DNA of 64,000 nucleotides from Pseudomonas sp. UBA1879 (lineage in GTDB: Bacteria > Pseudomonadota > Gammaproteobacteria > Pseudomonadales > Pseudomonadaceae). The position numbers and the translations under genes are program-made. Each line of letters begins with the position of its first letter. The stretch's first letter is position 1. The notes beneath the pieces were generated by a model, which saw nothing but the letters and a program-made list of their open reading frames with translations, was not told where the DNA came from and searched no databases. The DNA is taken from NCBI RefSeq assembly GCF_002338065.1, contig NZ_DDHJ01000010.1:151005-215004 (forward strand), given 5' to 3'. Of this stretch, positions 27,190 to 35,089 are shown in pieces.

Positions 27190-28599
27190 TCAACGAGCGT
27201 GTGGGCCGATGAATCGGCTCTTGGCCTGCACTTCGGTGCCGTTGTTTTCAATGTCTTTCAGGCTGAAGGTGATGTCGTTGGTGCTCGACGGCAGCCGATC
27301 GGGGGCCACTGACAGCTCTACCGGCTGGGTGACGATGTCGCCGGCAGGCACCTTGATTTCCCGACGTCCTTCTAACTTCAGGTCAGGCAGGCCGCTGGCA
27401 TCCAGCACGTAGGTGTGGTCGACCTGATCCTTGTTCATCACCTTCAGGCTGTAGACGTTTTCGATCCGGCCCTCGGCGTTTTCCCGGTACAGCATGCGGT
27501 CCTTGCTGACGTCAAAGCCCACCAGCGAGCGCATGAAAAACGCGCCGGTCAGCACGCCGATCATGACCAACAGCACCACGGCATAGCCGATCAGGCGCGG
27601 CCGCAGAGTATGCGTGACCTGCCCGGAAAGAGTGTGCTCGGTGGTGTAGCTGATGAGCCCGCGCGGGTAGTCCATTTTGTCCATGACGCTGTCGCAGGCG
27701 TCGATGCACGCGGCGCAGCCGATGCATTCGATCTGCAAGCCGTCGCGAATGTCGATGCCGGTGGGGCAGACCTGAACGCACATCGTGCAATCGATGCAGT
27801 CACCCAATCCTTGCGCCTTGTAGTCCACGTCTTTTTTGCGTGGCCCGCGTTTCTCGCCGCGACGTGGGTCGTAGGAGACGATCAGGGTGTCCTTGTCGAA
27901 CATCACGCTTTGAAAACGCGCGTAGGGGCACATATAGATGCACACCTGCTCGCGTAGCCAACCGGCATTGCCATAAGTCGCGAGGGTGAACACAGCGACC
28001 CAGAAATACGACCCGCCATCGGCCTGCCCGGTAAAAAACGCCACGGCCAGGTCGCGAATGGGGGTGAAGTAGCCGACGAAGGTCAGGGCAGTGATCAACC
28101 CGATCAACAGCCACAAGCCGTGTTTGGCGAATTTGCGCCCGAACTTGCTGGCGCTCATCGGCGCCTTGTCCAGCTTCATGCGCTGATTGCGGTCGCCCTC
28201 GGTGACCTTTTCGCACCACATGAAGATCCAGGTCCAGACGCTCTGCGGGCAGGTATAGCCGCACCAGACGCGCCCGGCGAACACGGTAATGAAGAAAAGC
28301 CCAAAAGCGCTGACGATCAGAATGCCGGACAACAGGATGAAATCCTGTGGCCAGAACGTGGCGCCGAAGATGTAAAACTTGCGCTCCGGCAGGTTCCACC
28401 ACACCGCCTGATGCCCATCCCAGTCAAGCCACACCGTGCCGAAATACAGCAGAAACAGCACGATGCCGCCACCGATCCGCAGGTTGCGAAACACGCCGGT
28501 GAACGCCCGGGTGTAGATCTTCTCCCGAGAGGCGTAAAGGTCAACGTCGTCGCCGTTCGAAGGCGGGGTGACATTGTGGACCGGAATTTGAGTGCTCAT
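27190..28599 (-). CDS. ccoG: CcoG/RdxA polyferredoxin-like cytochrome c oxidase accessory protein
   Basis: A 469-residue membrane protein. It has several N-terminal hydrophobic segments with CGYTCPQSVW, then a ferredoxin-type region with two cysteine clusters (CIDCTMCVQVCPTG and CIGCAACIDACD). CcoG reduces copper for delivery to the oxidase. ATG 28599 is chosen because it begins the conserved N-terminus (MSTQIPVHN); the longer frame to 28683 enters the intergenic region. Upstream lies the toxin-antitoxin insertion, which separates it from ccoP. Confidence 0.94.
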   Translation of the reverse strand: MSTQIPVHNVTPPSNGDDVDLYASREKIYTRAFTGVFRNLRIGGGIVLFLLYFGTVWLDWDGHQAVWWNLPERKFYIFGATFWPQDFILLSGILIVSAFGLFFITVFAGRVWCGYTCPQSVWTWIFMWCEKVTEGDRNQRMKLDKAPMSASKFGRKFAKHGLWLLIGLITALTFVGYFTPIRDLAVAFFTGQADGGSYFWVAVFTLATYGNAGWLREQVCIYMCPYARFQSVMFDKDTLIVSYDPRRGEKRGPRKKDVDYKAQGLGDCIDCTMCVQVCPTGIDIRDGLQIECIGCAACIDACDSVMDKMDYPRGLISYTTEHTLSGQVTHTLRPRLIGYAVVLLVMIGVLTGAFFMRSLVGFDVSKDRMLYRENAEGRIENVYSLKVMNKDQVDHTYVLDASGLPDLKLEGRREIKVPAGDIVTQPVELSVAPDRLPSSTNDITFSLKDIENNGTEVQAKSRFIGPHAR

Positions 28600-28779
28600 C
28601 GGCGTGTGCTCATCAAAGCGTCCCCGGGTGGGGGAATTGCCCCGGCCAGTGCGTGCCGGTCGGAGTCGGTGGGTGGTGTTCAATCGGTGACTCTTTTCCC
28701 TATGATTTCAGTCGCCGGGACGATCTGCACGGTCTGTCCCTGCCCGGAGGTAATGGGCGCATGCGCTGAGGGGTACAGG

Positions 28780-29232
28780 TCAGCCCTCTGTCCCGTAGGT
28801 CGCAGGTGTTTCATTCAGCTGACTGACCCACGGATTGATCACGCTCACGCCGCTGCCTGAAAAATCAGCGGTGTTTCGTGTCACCACTGTCATACCGTGC
28901 ACCAATGCCGTGGCAGCGATCATGGCATCGTATTCACTGCGCGGATCTGGAACGTGCAACCGGGCGCATTTCAGGGCCACTGCGGCGTCAACGGGCAAGA
29001 TTCGTCCCGAAAATGCAGGCAGTACGTGATGATCGAGCCAGGTCCTTAGCATTGCCGATTGCGCTGAATCATGTCGCCCCAGTCGTAGGATGCCTGTCTC
29101 CAGTTCCAGCACGGTAATCGAAGAAAGATAGAGGCTTGAGGCGGGTGTTCGGTCCGCCCACCTGCGCACGCTCGGCGCCGCCTTGTGGTTTTTTCTGAGT
29201 TCGGACACAACGTTGGTGTCGAGCAGATACAT
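28780..29232 (-). CDS. PIN-domain toxin (VapC-like)
   Basis: A 150-residue PIN ribonuclease. The acidic active site is visible as D5 (LLDTNVVSEL), E43 (VLELETG), D102 (EYDAMIAATA) and D123 (NTADF). VapC toxins cut tRNA or rRNA when freed from antitoxin. The ATG overlaps the antitoxin stop (TGATG), the usual arrangement. The pair interrupts the cco cluster between ccoP and ccoG. Confidence 0.92.
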   Translation of the reverse strand: MYLLDTNVVSELRKNHKAAPSVRRWADRTPASSLYLSSITVLELETGILRLGRHDSAQSAMLRTWLDHHVLPAFSGRILPVDAAVALKCARLHVPDPRSEYDAMIAATALVHGMTVVTRNTADFSGSGVSVINPWVSQLNETPATYGTEG

Positions 29233-29483
29233 CAGGAAAGGTCCACGTCTCGGGGCGTGACAACGGCACGTTTCGGATGGAAATCGATGTCTTCGATGCC
29301 GGGCATCGCGAGCAAATCGACGATGCTGACCGATCCGCCAGTAAGCTTTTGATAATCCTCAATCGTCAGCAGTACGTGCGCGGGACGACCGCGATCAGTG
29401 ATGAAAACCGGCCCTTCTTTAGTCGCTTTTTTTGCGCCACTGGTGTCTTGGTTGAATTCGCGGCTGGAAATCGTCGTGATCAT
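29232..29483 (-). CDS. Phd/YefM-family antitoxin
   Basis: An 83-residue antitoxin. The N-terminal DNA-binding part is typical (TISSREFNQDTSGAKKATKEG, then PVFITDRGRPAHVLLTIEDY). The C-terminal tail (ending TPRDVDLS) should bind the PIN toxin. It is expected to repress its own promoter. The palindrome at 29508-29523 may be the operator. It is co-translated with the downstream toxin. Confidence 0.92.
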   Translation of the reverse strand: MITTISSREFNQDTSGAKKATKEGPVFITDRGRPAHVLLTIEDYQKLTGGSVSIVDLLAMPGIEDIDFHPKRAVVTPRDVDLS

Positions 29484-29507
29484 GGGGGCACCTGCTTTAT
29501 ATTTAAT

Positions 29508-29523
29508 GTAGTTACGTTGCTAC
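29508..29523. promoter_or_regulatory. Candidate antitoxin operator
   Basis: GTAGTTACGTTGCTAC is palindromic at twelve of sixteen positions (GTAGnnACGTnnCTAC). It starts 25 bases upstream of the antitoxin ATG, in an A+T-rich promoter region. The assignment is by position only. Confidence 0.4.
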
Positions 29524-29631
29524 TCTACGTGATTTCGCATCCTATGCCACTTGCGTGCGTGACTCAATCTTCAATATGTAACCAAGAAGGACCCCGCCGG
29601 CCCACATTGGCGGGCCTGTCTTTCCCAATCC

Positions 29632-30612
29632 TTATTCCCGCGAATCCGCCGCCTTCTCCCCATGAGAAAGGCTATACACATACGCCGCCAACAGATGAAC
29701 CCTGTCATTCCCCTGCAGCTGTTCTTGCGCAGGCATCTGCCCCTGACGGCCGTAACGGATCGTCTGCTGCAATTGGGCAAAGCTCGAACCATAGATGAAC
29801 GCGCCGGGGTGGGTCAGGTCCGGGGCGCCCATGACGGGGTTCCCTTTGCCTTCGGGGCCGTGGCAGGCGACGCAGCTGGTGGCGAAGATTTTCTGCCCGG
29901 CTGCCACGTCGGCCTTGGCGTCTTCAGGCAGTGGGCGACCGCCCAATTGGCTCAGGACGTAAGCCGAGACGTCGCGCACGCCCTGGTCGCCGACCACTTC
30001 ACCCCACGCCGGCATCACTGCATGACGCCCGCCCATGATCGTGGTTTTGATGGTTTGCGCGTCTCCGCCCCAGCGCCAGTCGGCGTCGGTCAGGTTGGGA
30101 AAGCCGTACGCGCCTTTGGCATCGGAGCCGTGGCACACCGAGCAATTCGAGGCGAAAAGCCTCCCGCCCATTTTCAGCGCTTGGGGGTCTTTGGCGACGT
30201 CCTCGATCGGCATCGCGGCAAACTTGGCGAAGATCGGGCCAAAGCGCATCTCGGCGCGGGCCATTTCCTTTTCCCACTCATGCACGCCGGTCCAGCCGGT
30301 CTTGCCGTCCGAGAAGGCGACTTTCTTGTCGTTGTCGGCGTAGTCGTAGCCCGGCAGCAGACCGGTCCAGTTGCCCAGGCCGGGGTACAGCGCCAGATAG
30401 CCCAGCGCGAAAACAAGAGTGCCGAGGAACAGCATGAACCACCACTTGGGCAGCGGGTTGTCGTACTCCTCGATGCCGTCGAACGCGTGGCCGACGGTCT
30501 CGTCGGTGGTGTCTGCGCGCTGCCCTTTGCGCGTCGCAAACAGCAGCCAGGTGAGGCATATGATCGTGCCCAGCGTCAGGACCGTGACGTAAAGGCTCCA
30601 AAACGTAGTCAT
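29632..30612 (-). CDS. ccoP: cbb3-type cytochrome c oxidase subunit III (dihaem CcoP)
   Basis: A 326-residue subunit. Two N-terminal membrane helices are present (VTVLTLGTIICLTWLLFA and around 60-75). Two c-type haem sites follow: CSVCH at 157-161 and CVACH at 247-251. It passes electrons from soluble cytochrome c to CcoO and CcoN. Its ATG overlaps the ccoQ stop by two bases (GAATGA). After its stop, a GC-rich hairpin (about 29595-29615) separates it from the toxin-antitoxin pair and could reduce read-through. Confidence 0.97.
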   Translation of the reverse strand: MTTFWSLYVTVLTLGTIICLTWLLFATRKGQRADTTDETVGHAFDGIEEYDNPLPKWWFMLFLGTLVFALGYLALYPGLGNWTGLLPGYDYADNDKKVAFSDGKTGWTGVHEWEKEMARAEMRFGPIFAKFAAMPIEDVAKDPQALKMGGRLFASNCSVCHGSDAKGAYGFPNLTDADWRWGGDAQTIKTTIMGGRHAVMPAWGEVVGDQGVRDVSAYVLSQLGGRPLPEDAKADVAAGQKIFATSCVACHGPEGKGNPVMGAPDLTHPGAFIYGSSFAQLQQTIRYGRQGQMPAQEQLQGNDRVHLLAAYVYSLSHGEKAADSRE

Positions 30613-30800
30613 TCTGTGTGGCTCCTGGCGGCTTTGGCTTTTTCCAGCTGGGCGATGGCCTCGGGGTCATCGGCAAAGGGCAGCAGGGTCGCGTCGTCGA
30701 ATTCGGCGTTGCGGCGCGGGCTGAACACCCACAGCGCCAGGCCGATGAAGGCCACCATCACCACGACGGTGCCCAGACCTCGAATCATTCCGATATCCAT
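30609..30800 (-). CDS. ccoQ: cbb3-type oxidase small subunit CcoQ
   Basis: A 63-residue protein with a single membrane helix (GLGTVVVMVAFIGLALWVF) followed by SPRRNAEFDDATLLPFADDP, the FixQ signature. It stabilises the oxidase complex. ATG 30800 is preferred; an in-frame GTG lies nine bases upstream. The end overlaps ccoP. Confidence 0.93.
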   Translation of the reverse strand: MDIGMIRGLGTVVVMVAFIGLALWVFSPRRNAEFDDATLLPFADDPEAIAQLEKAKAARSHTE

Positions 30801-30805
30801 GGCGA

Positions 30806-31417
30806 TCACCGCTTGCTCTTGATGACAGTGCCCAGGCCTTGCAAATAAGCCACCAGCGCGTCCATTTCGGTTTTGCCCTTCACCGCAGCCGCCGCCCCGG
30901 CAATGTCCGCGTCGGTGTACGGCACGCCGAGGTTTCGCAGGACTTCCAGCTTGCGACCGGTCAGCGTGCCGTCAAGCGTGTGTTCAACCAGGAACGGGTA
31001 GGCCGGCATGATCGATTCCGGCACCACGTCGCGCGGGTTATACAAGTGCGCGCGGTGCCAGTCATCGGAATAGCGGCCGCCGACACGGGCCAGGTCCGGC
31101 CCGGTGCGTTTGGAGCCCCATAGGAAGGGGTGGTCCCACACGCTTTCCCCCGCCACCGAATAATGGCCGTAGCGTTCGGTTTCAGCCCGGAACGGCCGGA
31201 TCATCTGCGAGTGACAACCCACGCAACCATTGGCGATGAATACGTCCCGGCCTTCGACTTCCAGGGCAGGGCGCGGCTTCATGCCTTCCACCGGTTGATT
31301 GGTGACGTCCTGAAAGAACAGCGGAACGATCTGCGTCAGACCGCCCACGGCCACCGCGATGACCATGAAAATCGACAGCAGGCCGATGTTCTTTTCCAGT
31401 GCTTCGTGCTTGATCAT
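30806..31417 (-). CDS. ccoO: cbb3-type cytochrome c oxidase subunit II (monohaem CcoO)
   Basis: A 203-residue membrane-anchored cytochrome c. It has an N-terminal helix at about 10-30 and the haem-binding CVGCH (65-69) followed by SQM. The start shares one base with the ccoN stop. The frame upstream to 31660 lies inside ccoN and is discarded. Confidence 0.96.
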   Translation of the reverse strand: MIKHEALEKNIGLLSIFMVIAVAVGGLTQIVPLFFQDVTNQPVEGMKPRPALEVEGRDVFIANGCVGCHSQMIRPFRAETERYGHYSVAGESVWDHPFLWGSKRTGPDLARVGGRYSDDWHRAHLYNPRDVVPESIMPAYPFLVEHTLDGTLTGRKLEVLRNLGVPYTDADIAGAAAAVKGKTEMDALVAYLQGLGTVIKSKR

Positions 31418-32859
31418 CAGTGGGCCCCCACGACAGCGATCTGAGTGGCGGCATCCGCTTCTTCGGCGTTCGAGGCGCGCACCGTGCGGAACACGTTGTA
31501 CGCCATGAACAGCATGCCGCTGGCGAAGAATGCCCCGCCGAGCGCGCGCACGATGTACCCCGGATGGCTGGCTTGCAGTGCCTCGACGAAGGAATAGGTG
31601 AGCGTGCCGTCGTCGTTGATCGCGCGCCACATCAGCCCTTGGGTAATCCCGTTGACCCACATCGAGGCGATATAAAGGACGGTGCCGACGGTCGCCAGCC
31701 AGAAGTGCGCATTGATCAGCGCGATGCTGTGCATCTGCGGACGCCCGTACAGACGCGGAATCATGTGATACACCGCGCCGATGGAAATCATCGCCACCCA
31801 GCCCAGCGCCCCGGCGTGTACGTGGCCGATGGTCCAGTCGGTGTAGTGAGAAAGGGAGTTGACTGTCTTGATCGCCATCATCGGCCCCTCGAACGTCGAC
31901 ATGCCGTAGAACGCCAGCGACACGACGAGGAAGCGCAGGATCGGGTCGGTGCGCAATTTATGCCAGGCGCCGGAGAGGGTCATCATGCCGTTGATCATCC
32001 CGCCCCAGCTCGGAGCCAGCAGAATGATCGACATCACCATGCCCAGCGATTGTGCCCAATCGGGCAGGGCGGTGTAGTGCAAATGGTGTGGGCCGGCCCA
32101 GATGTACAGCGTGATCAGCGCCCAAAAGTGCACGATCGACAAGCGATAGGAATAGATAGGGCGTTCGGCCTGTTTTGGCACGAAGTAATACATCATCCCC
32201 AGAAAGCCCGTGGTCAGGAAAAAGCCCACCGCATTGTGCCCGTACCACCACTGGATCATCGCGTCAGTGGCGCCCGAGTAGGCGGAGTACGACTTGAACA
32301 GGCTCACCGGCAGCGAGATGTGGTTGACGATGTGCAGCATCGCCGTGACCACGATAAAGGCCCCGTAAAACCAGTTGGCTACATAGATGTGTTTGGTCTT
32401 GCGTTTGACGATGGTGCCGAAGAACACGGCTGCGTAGGTGATCCAGACGATGGTCAGCAGGATCGCAATCGGCCATTCGAGTTCGGCGTATTCCTTAGTG
32501 GTGGTGTAGCCCATCGGCAGTGTGACCAGGGCACCGATGATGACGGCCTGCCAGCCCCAGAAATGAAAAGCCGCCATGCCGTCGGAGATGAGACGTGTCT
32601 GACAGGTCCGTTGCACGACGTAGTAAGAGGTGCCGAACAGCGCGCAGCCGCCGAAGGCGAAGATCGCGAGATTGGTGTGCAGGGGGCGCAGGCGTCCGAA
32701 CGTGGTCCATTCGAGACCGAAGTTCAGCTCGGGCCACACCAGTTGTGAGGCGATGAAAACACCGAGCCCCATGCCAAGGATCCCCCAGACCACCGTCATG
32801 ATGGCGAATTGGCGGACGACCTTGTAGTTATACGCAGTCGGAGTGATTGCAGTGCTCAT
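31417..32859 (-). CDS. ccoN: cbb3-type cytochrome c oxidase subunit I
   Basis: A 480-residue, 12-helix catalytic subunit of the high-affinity terminal oxidase. The sequence shows the histidine motifs of haem-copper oxidases: PLHTNLAIFAFGG, WYGHNAVGFFLT, WAGPHHLHY and TIGHVHAGALGW. It is first in the ccoNOQP unit. No FNR box was found in the 400 bases upstream, so this copy may be constitutive rather than Anr-activated. Only one ccoNOQP set lies in this window. Confidence 0.97.
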   Translation of the reverse strand: MSTAITPTAYNYKVVRQFAIMTVVWGILGMGLGVFIASQLVWPELNFGLEWTTFGRLRPLHTNLAIFAFGGCALFGTSYYVVQRTCQTRLISDGMAAFHFWGWQAVIIGALVTLPMGYTTTKEYAELEWPIAILLTIVWITYAAVFFGTIVKRKTKHIYVANWFYGAFIVVTAMLHIVNHISLPVSLFKSYSAYSGATDAMIQWWYGHNAVGFFLTTGFLGMMYYFVPKQAERPIYSYRLSIVHFWALITLYIWAGPHHLHYTALPDWAQSLGMVMSIILLAPSWGGMINGMMTLSGAWHKLRTDPILRFLVVSLAFYGMSTFEGPMMAIKTVNSLSHYTDWTIGHVHAGALGWVAMISIGAVYHMIPRLYGRPQMHSIALINAHFWLATVGTVLYIASMWVNGITQGLMWRAINDDGTLTYSFVEALQASHPGYIVRALGGAFFASGMLFMAYNVFRTVRASNAEEADAATQIAVVGAH

Positions 32860-33836
32860 TCTCAGGTTCCACGGTTTGGATTTTGTTATGTGGGGTGACG
32901 ACCGCGACCTCGATTCATCCGTAGCCTTTATGCCATTTCCAGGCGCAAACCGGGGCTGCCAGTCGATTGTCGGGGTGTTCCAACAGAGGCCGTGCGAACG
33001 CGCGCGACGACGATCTGCCCTAGTGGGCCGAGGAGGGCGGAAGACAGGTCGGTGAGGCAGCGCGCGTGAATGGAAGAAAAATTGGATACAACCCTGCGGG
33101 TGACGGACAGGGCTGCGCTGTCTGTCTGCAAGAGGGCTGAGCGGTCGTGCACAATCCTTACGCCAAACCTGTGGCCAGCTGTCGCCGGACCACTGTGGCG
33201 CCTAGCTTAGACCGGTTTATGACAGGATGGAAGCACCAGAGCAGGGGGCTGCGACACTTGGACGCGTTCACATGGCAGGATGCCGCGCCCCATTGCGAGG
33301 CGCGGCGCTCACCTGCTTCGAAGGTCGCTGAAACGCTTCACTCCCTGCTTTCCTTGCGCGCGAGAGGCACATTTCTACTTCGAATTTGTATACAAAAGCC
33401 GTTAGCAATTGCACATTTTGCTGCCCAAAAAAAGTTGGCCCGAGCTGGCAAGCAAGGCCGGAGATCGCCACGGATGATCGACCGGCACCGGACGTAAAGG
33501 TCACCCGCCGATGAAACCGCCCGGTTGTGCAGGGTTTGGGGCGCTCAAGGCAGCGGTGCTTTATGCCGAAGTGTTTTGAGAGGGTAAGGACTGCAAGCTG
33601 AACCGTGGCTGTCGCGGGTGGGTATCTTCATGGACTGACGCCAGCCACACGCCGACAACGTTGTGGGCGCGCTTGCCCGCAATGGCGATCGCTCGGATAC
33701 GTTTACGTTTGCTAGCAGGACGCTATCGCGGCAAGCCTGGTCCTGCAGAGGCTGACGAGCCGGAGGTTTCGGTATCCGATGTAATCCCCTACTATCTGCA
33801 ACCGCTTTATCCTCCGACACCCCAATCGAGGCCCCC
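32860..33836. other. 977-bp gap upstream of ccoN with REP doublet and a 12-bp palindrome
   Basis: No convincing gene. Nearest ccoN is the presumed oxidase promoter region. At 33385-33396 there is a perfect palindrome TTTGTATACAAA, like GntR-type operators, but no regulator gene is adjacent. At 33662-33745 a degenerate REP doublet of family D occurs (GGGCGCGCTTGCCCGCAATG and its inverted partner). A 116-codon open frame at 33147-33497 has no start signal or recognisable sequence and is not called. Confidence 0.6.
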
Positions 33837-34517
33837 ATGAGCAACGCTCGATCCGCCGCCGACCCCTGCGCCCGACTCGCCGACGAACACGGGTGGCTGT
33901 GGAACGCCCCGGCGTTGGTCGAAGAGGGCCCGTCTGCAACATTGATCCTCGCCCACGGCGCCGGTGCGCCGATGGACAGCGCGTTCATGGACGACATCGC
34001 CAATCGCCTCGCGACCCTGGGCATCGGGGTGTTGCGCTTCGAATTCCCCTACATGGCGCAACGTCGAATCGATGGCGGCAAACGTCCGCCCAATCCGCAG
34101 CCCAAGCTGCTGGAGAAGTGGCGAGAGGTCTACACGGCGGTCCGCGAGCAGGTCAGCGGTACGTTGGCCATCGGCGGCAAATCTATGGGCGGTCGCATGG
34201 CCAGTCTGCTGGCGGACGAACTGCACGCCGACGCTTTGATCTGCCTGGGCTATCCGTTCTACGCCGCGAGTAAGCCCGAAAAACCTCGTGTCGCGCACTT
34301 GGCCGAACTCAAGACCCCGACCTTGATCGTCCAGGGTGAACGCGATGCTTTGGGCAACCGCCAAGCCGTGGAGGGCTACACACTTTCTTCCGCGATCCAC
34401 ATCCACTGGCTGCCCACCGCCAACCATGACCTCAAGCCATTGAAGACGGCGGGCGTCAGCGAAGAAGCGTGCCTGCAAGCGGCCGCTGAACAGATCGCCA
34501 AACGCTTAGCGCACTGA
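33837..34517 (+). CDS. Alpha/beta hydrolase of the KANL3/Tex30 type
   Basis: A 226-residue cytoplasmic alpha/beta hydrolase. Early ILAHGAGAPMDS forms the oxyanion loop, the nucleophile elbow is GGKSMGGRMAS, an acid lies in IVQGERDALG, and the catalytic histidine in PTANHDLKP. Members resemble dienelactone-hydrolase-like proteins of unknown substrate. It overlaps the convergent gene at 34506 by 12 bases. Confidence 0.87.
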   Translation: MSNARSAADPCARLADEHGWLWNAPALVEEGPSATLILAHGAGAPMDSAFMDDIANRLATLGIGVLRFEFPYMAQRRIDGGKRPPNPQPKLLEKWREVYTAVREQVSGTLAIGGKSMGGRMASLLADELHADALICLGYPFYAASKPEKPRVAHLAELKTPTLIVQGERDALGNRQAVEGYTLSSAIHIHWLPTANHDLKPLKTAGVSEEACLQAAAEQIAKRLAH

Positions 34518-34994
34518 TGCGGACGTGCCCTGGCTGGCGTTGCACACTAGATTGAAATGCCCACGTGTCACATTGAAATCGATGGCCGGGATCGAGAACG
34601 CGAACGTCCCGCGCAATCGGCCCGTTTCAACATCGCATTCCAGCAAGGTCAGCGTGCCGTCCTGAAAATCCCGCGAATGAAACACGAGGGCCTGCTGCCG
34701 CGGCGTGAGGTGATACACCGCCGAAACGCGCTCGTTGCGCACCAGGTCGTAGGTGCCGGGCTTGAGGGATTGGTCGATGAAAAAGCCGAACACCGTACGC
34801 CGGTTCGCGACCTTACCCGTCGCATGGATCTTCCAGATCCGGTGGGTTTGAATGCCCTCCAGTTCGGAGCGCAGACACGCCAGCCCTTGCAGGCGCGTGG
34901 TGATGAACGGCTTGTCATTGACCAACGCACTGAAGCGCGAATCCTTGTCGAAAGGCAGGACGTTCGAGGGATGGAGATGTGTTGAATCGTTCAT
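34506..34994 (-). CDS. Hypothetical protein at the edge of the Ig-like block
   Basis: A 162-residue protein without signal peptide or membrane segment. It has a polar start (MNDSTHLHPSNVLPFDKDSR) and a beta-rich C-terminal half (GTLTLLECDVETGRLRGTFA, FSIPAIDFNVTRGHFNL). No family is recognised. The C-terminal end overlaps the convergent hydrolase gene. Its upstream region is separated by 95 bases from the end of the large Ig-like gene, so it could be the last gene of that transcription unit. Confidence 0.6.
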   Translation of the reverse strand: MNDSTHLHPSNVLPFDKDSRFSALVNDKPFITTRLQGLACLRSELEGIQTHRIWKIHATGKVANRRTVFGFFIDQSLKPGTYDLVRNERVSAVYHLTPRQQALVFHSRDFQDGTLTLLECDVETGRLRGTFAFSIPAIDFNVTRGHFNLVCNASQGTSASVR

Positions 34995-35089
34995 GATCTC
35001 TCTTGGAATTGTAGTGTGGCGTTAAGGCACGAACCCCAAGGACATCGCCTGACTGCAGCGATGTCCGAGGGCGGTGGAGCATCATGGCG

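Noticed and set aside
31420..32748. 442-codon plus-strand frame opposite ccoN
   Set aside because: Antisense to an oxidase subunit with all haem-copper motifs; no start signal.
33147..33497. 116-codon frame in the gap upstream of ccoN
   Set aside because: No ribosome site, odd composition and no recognisable sequence.
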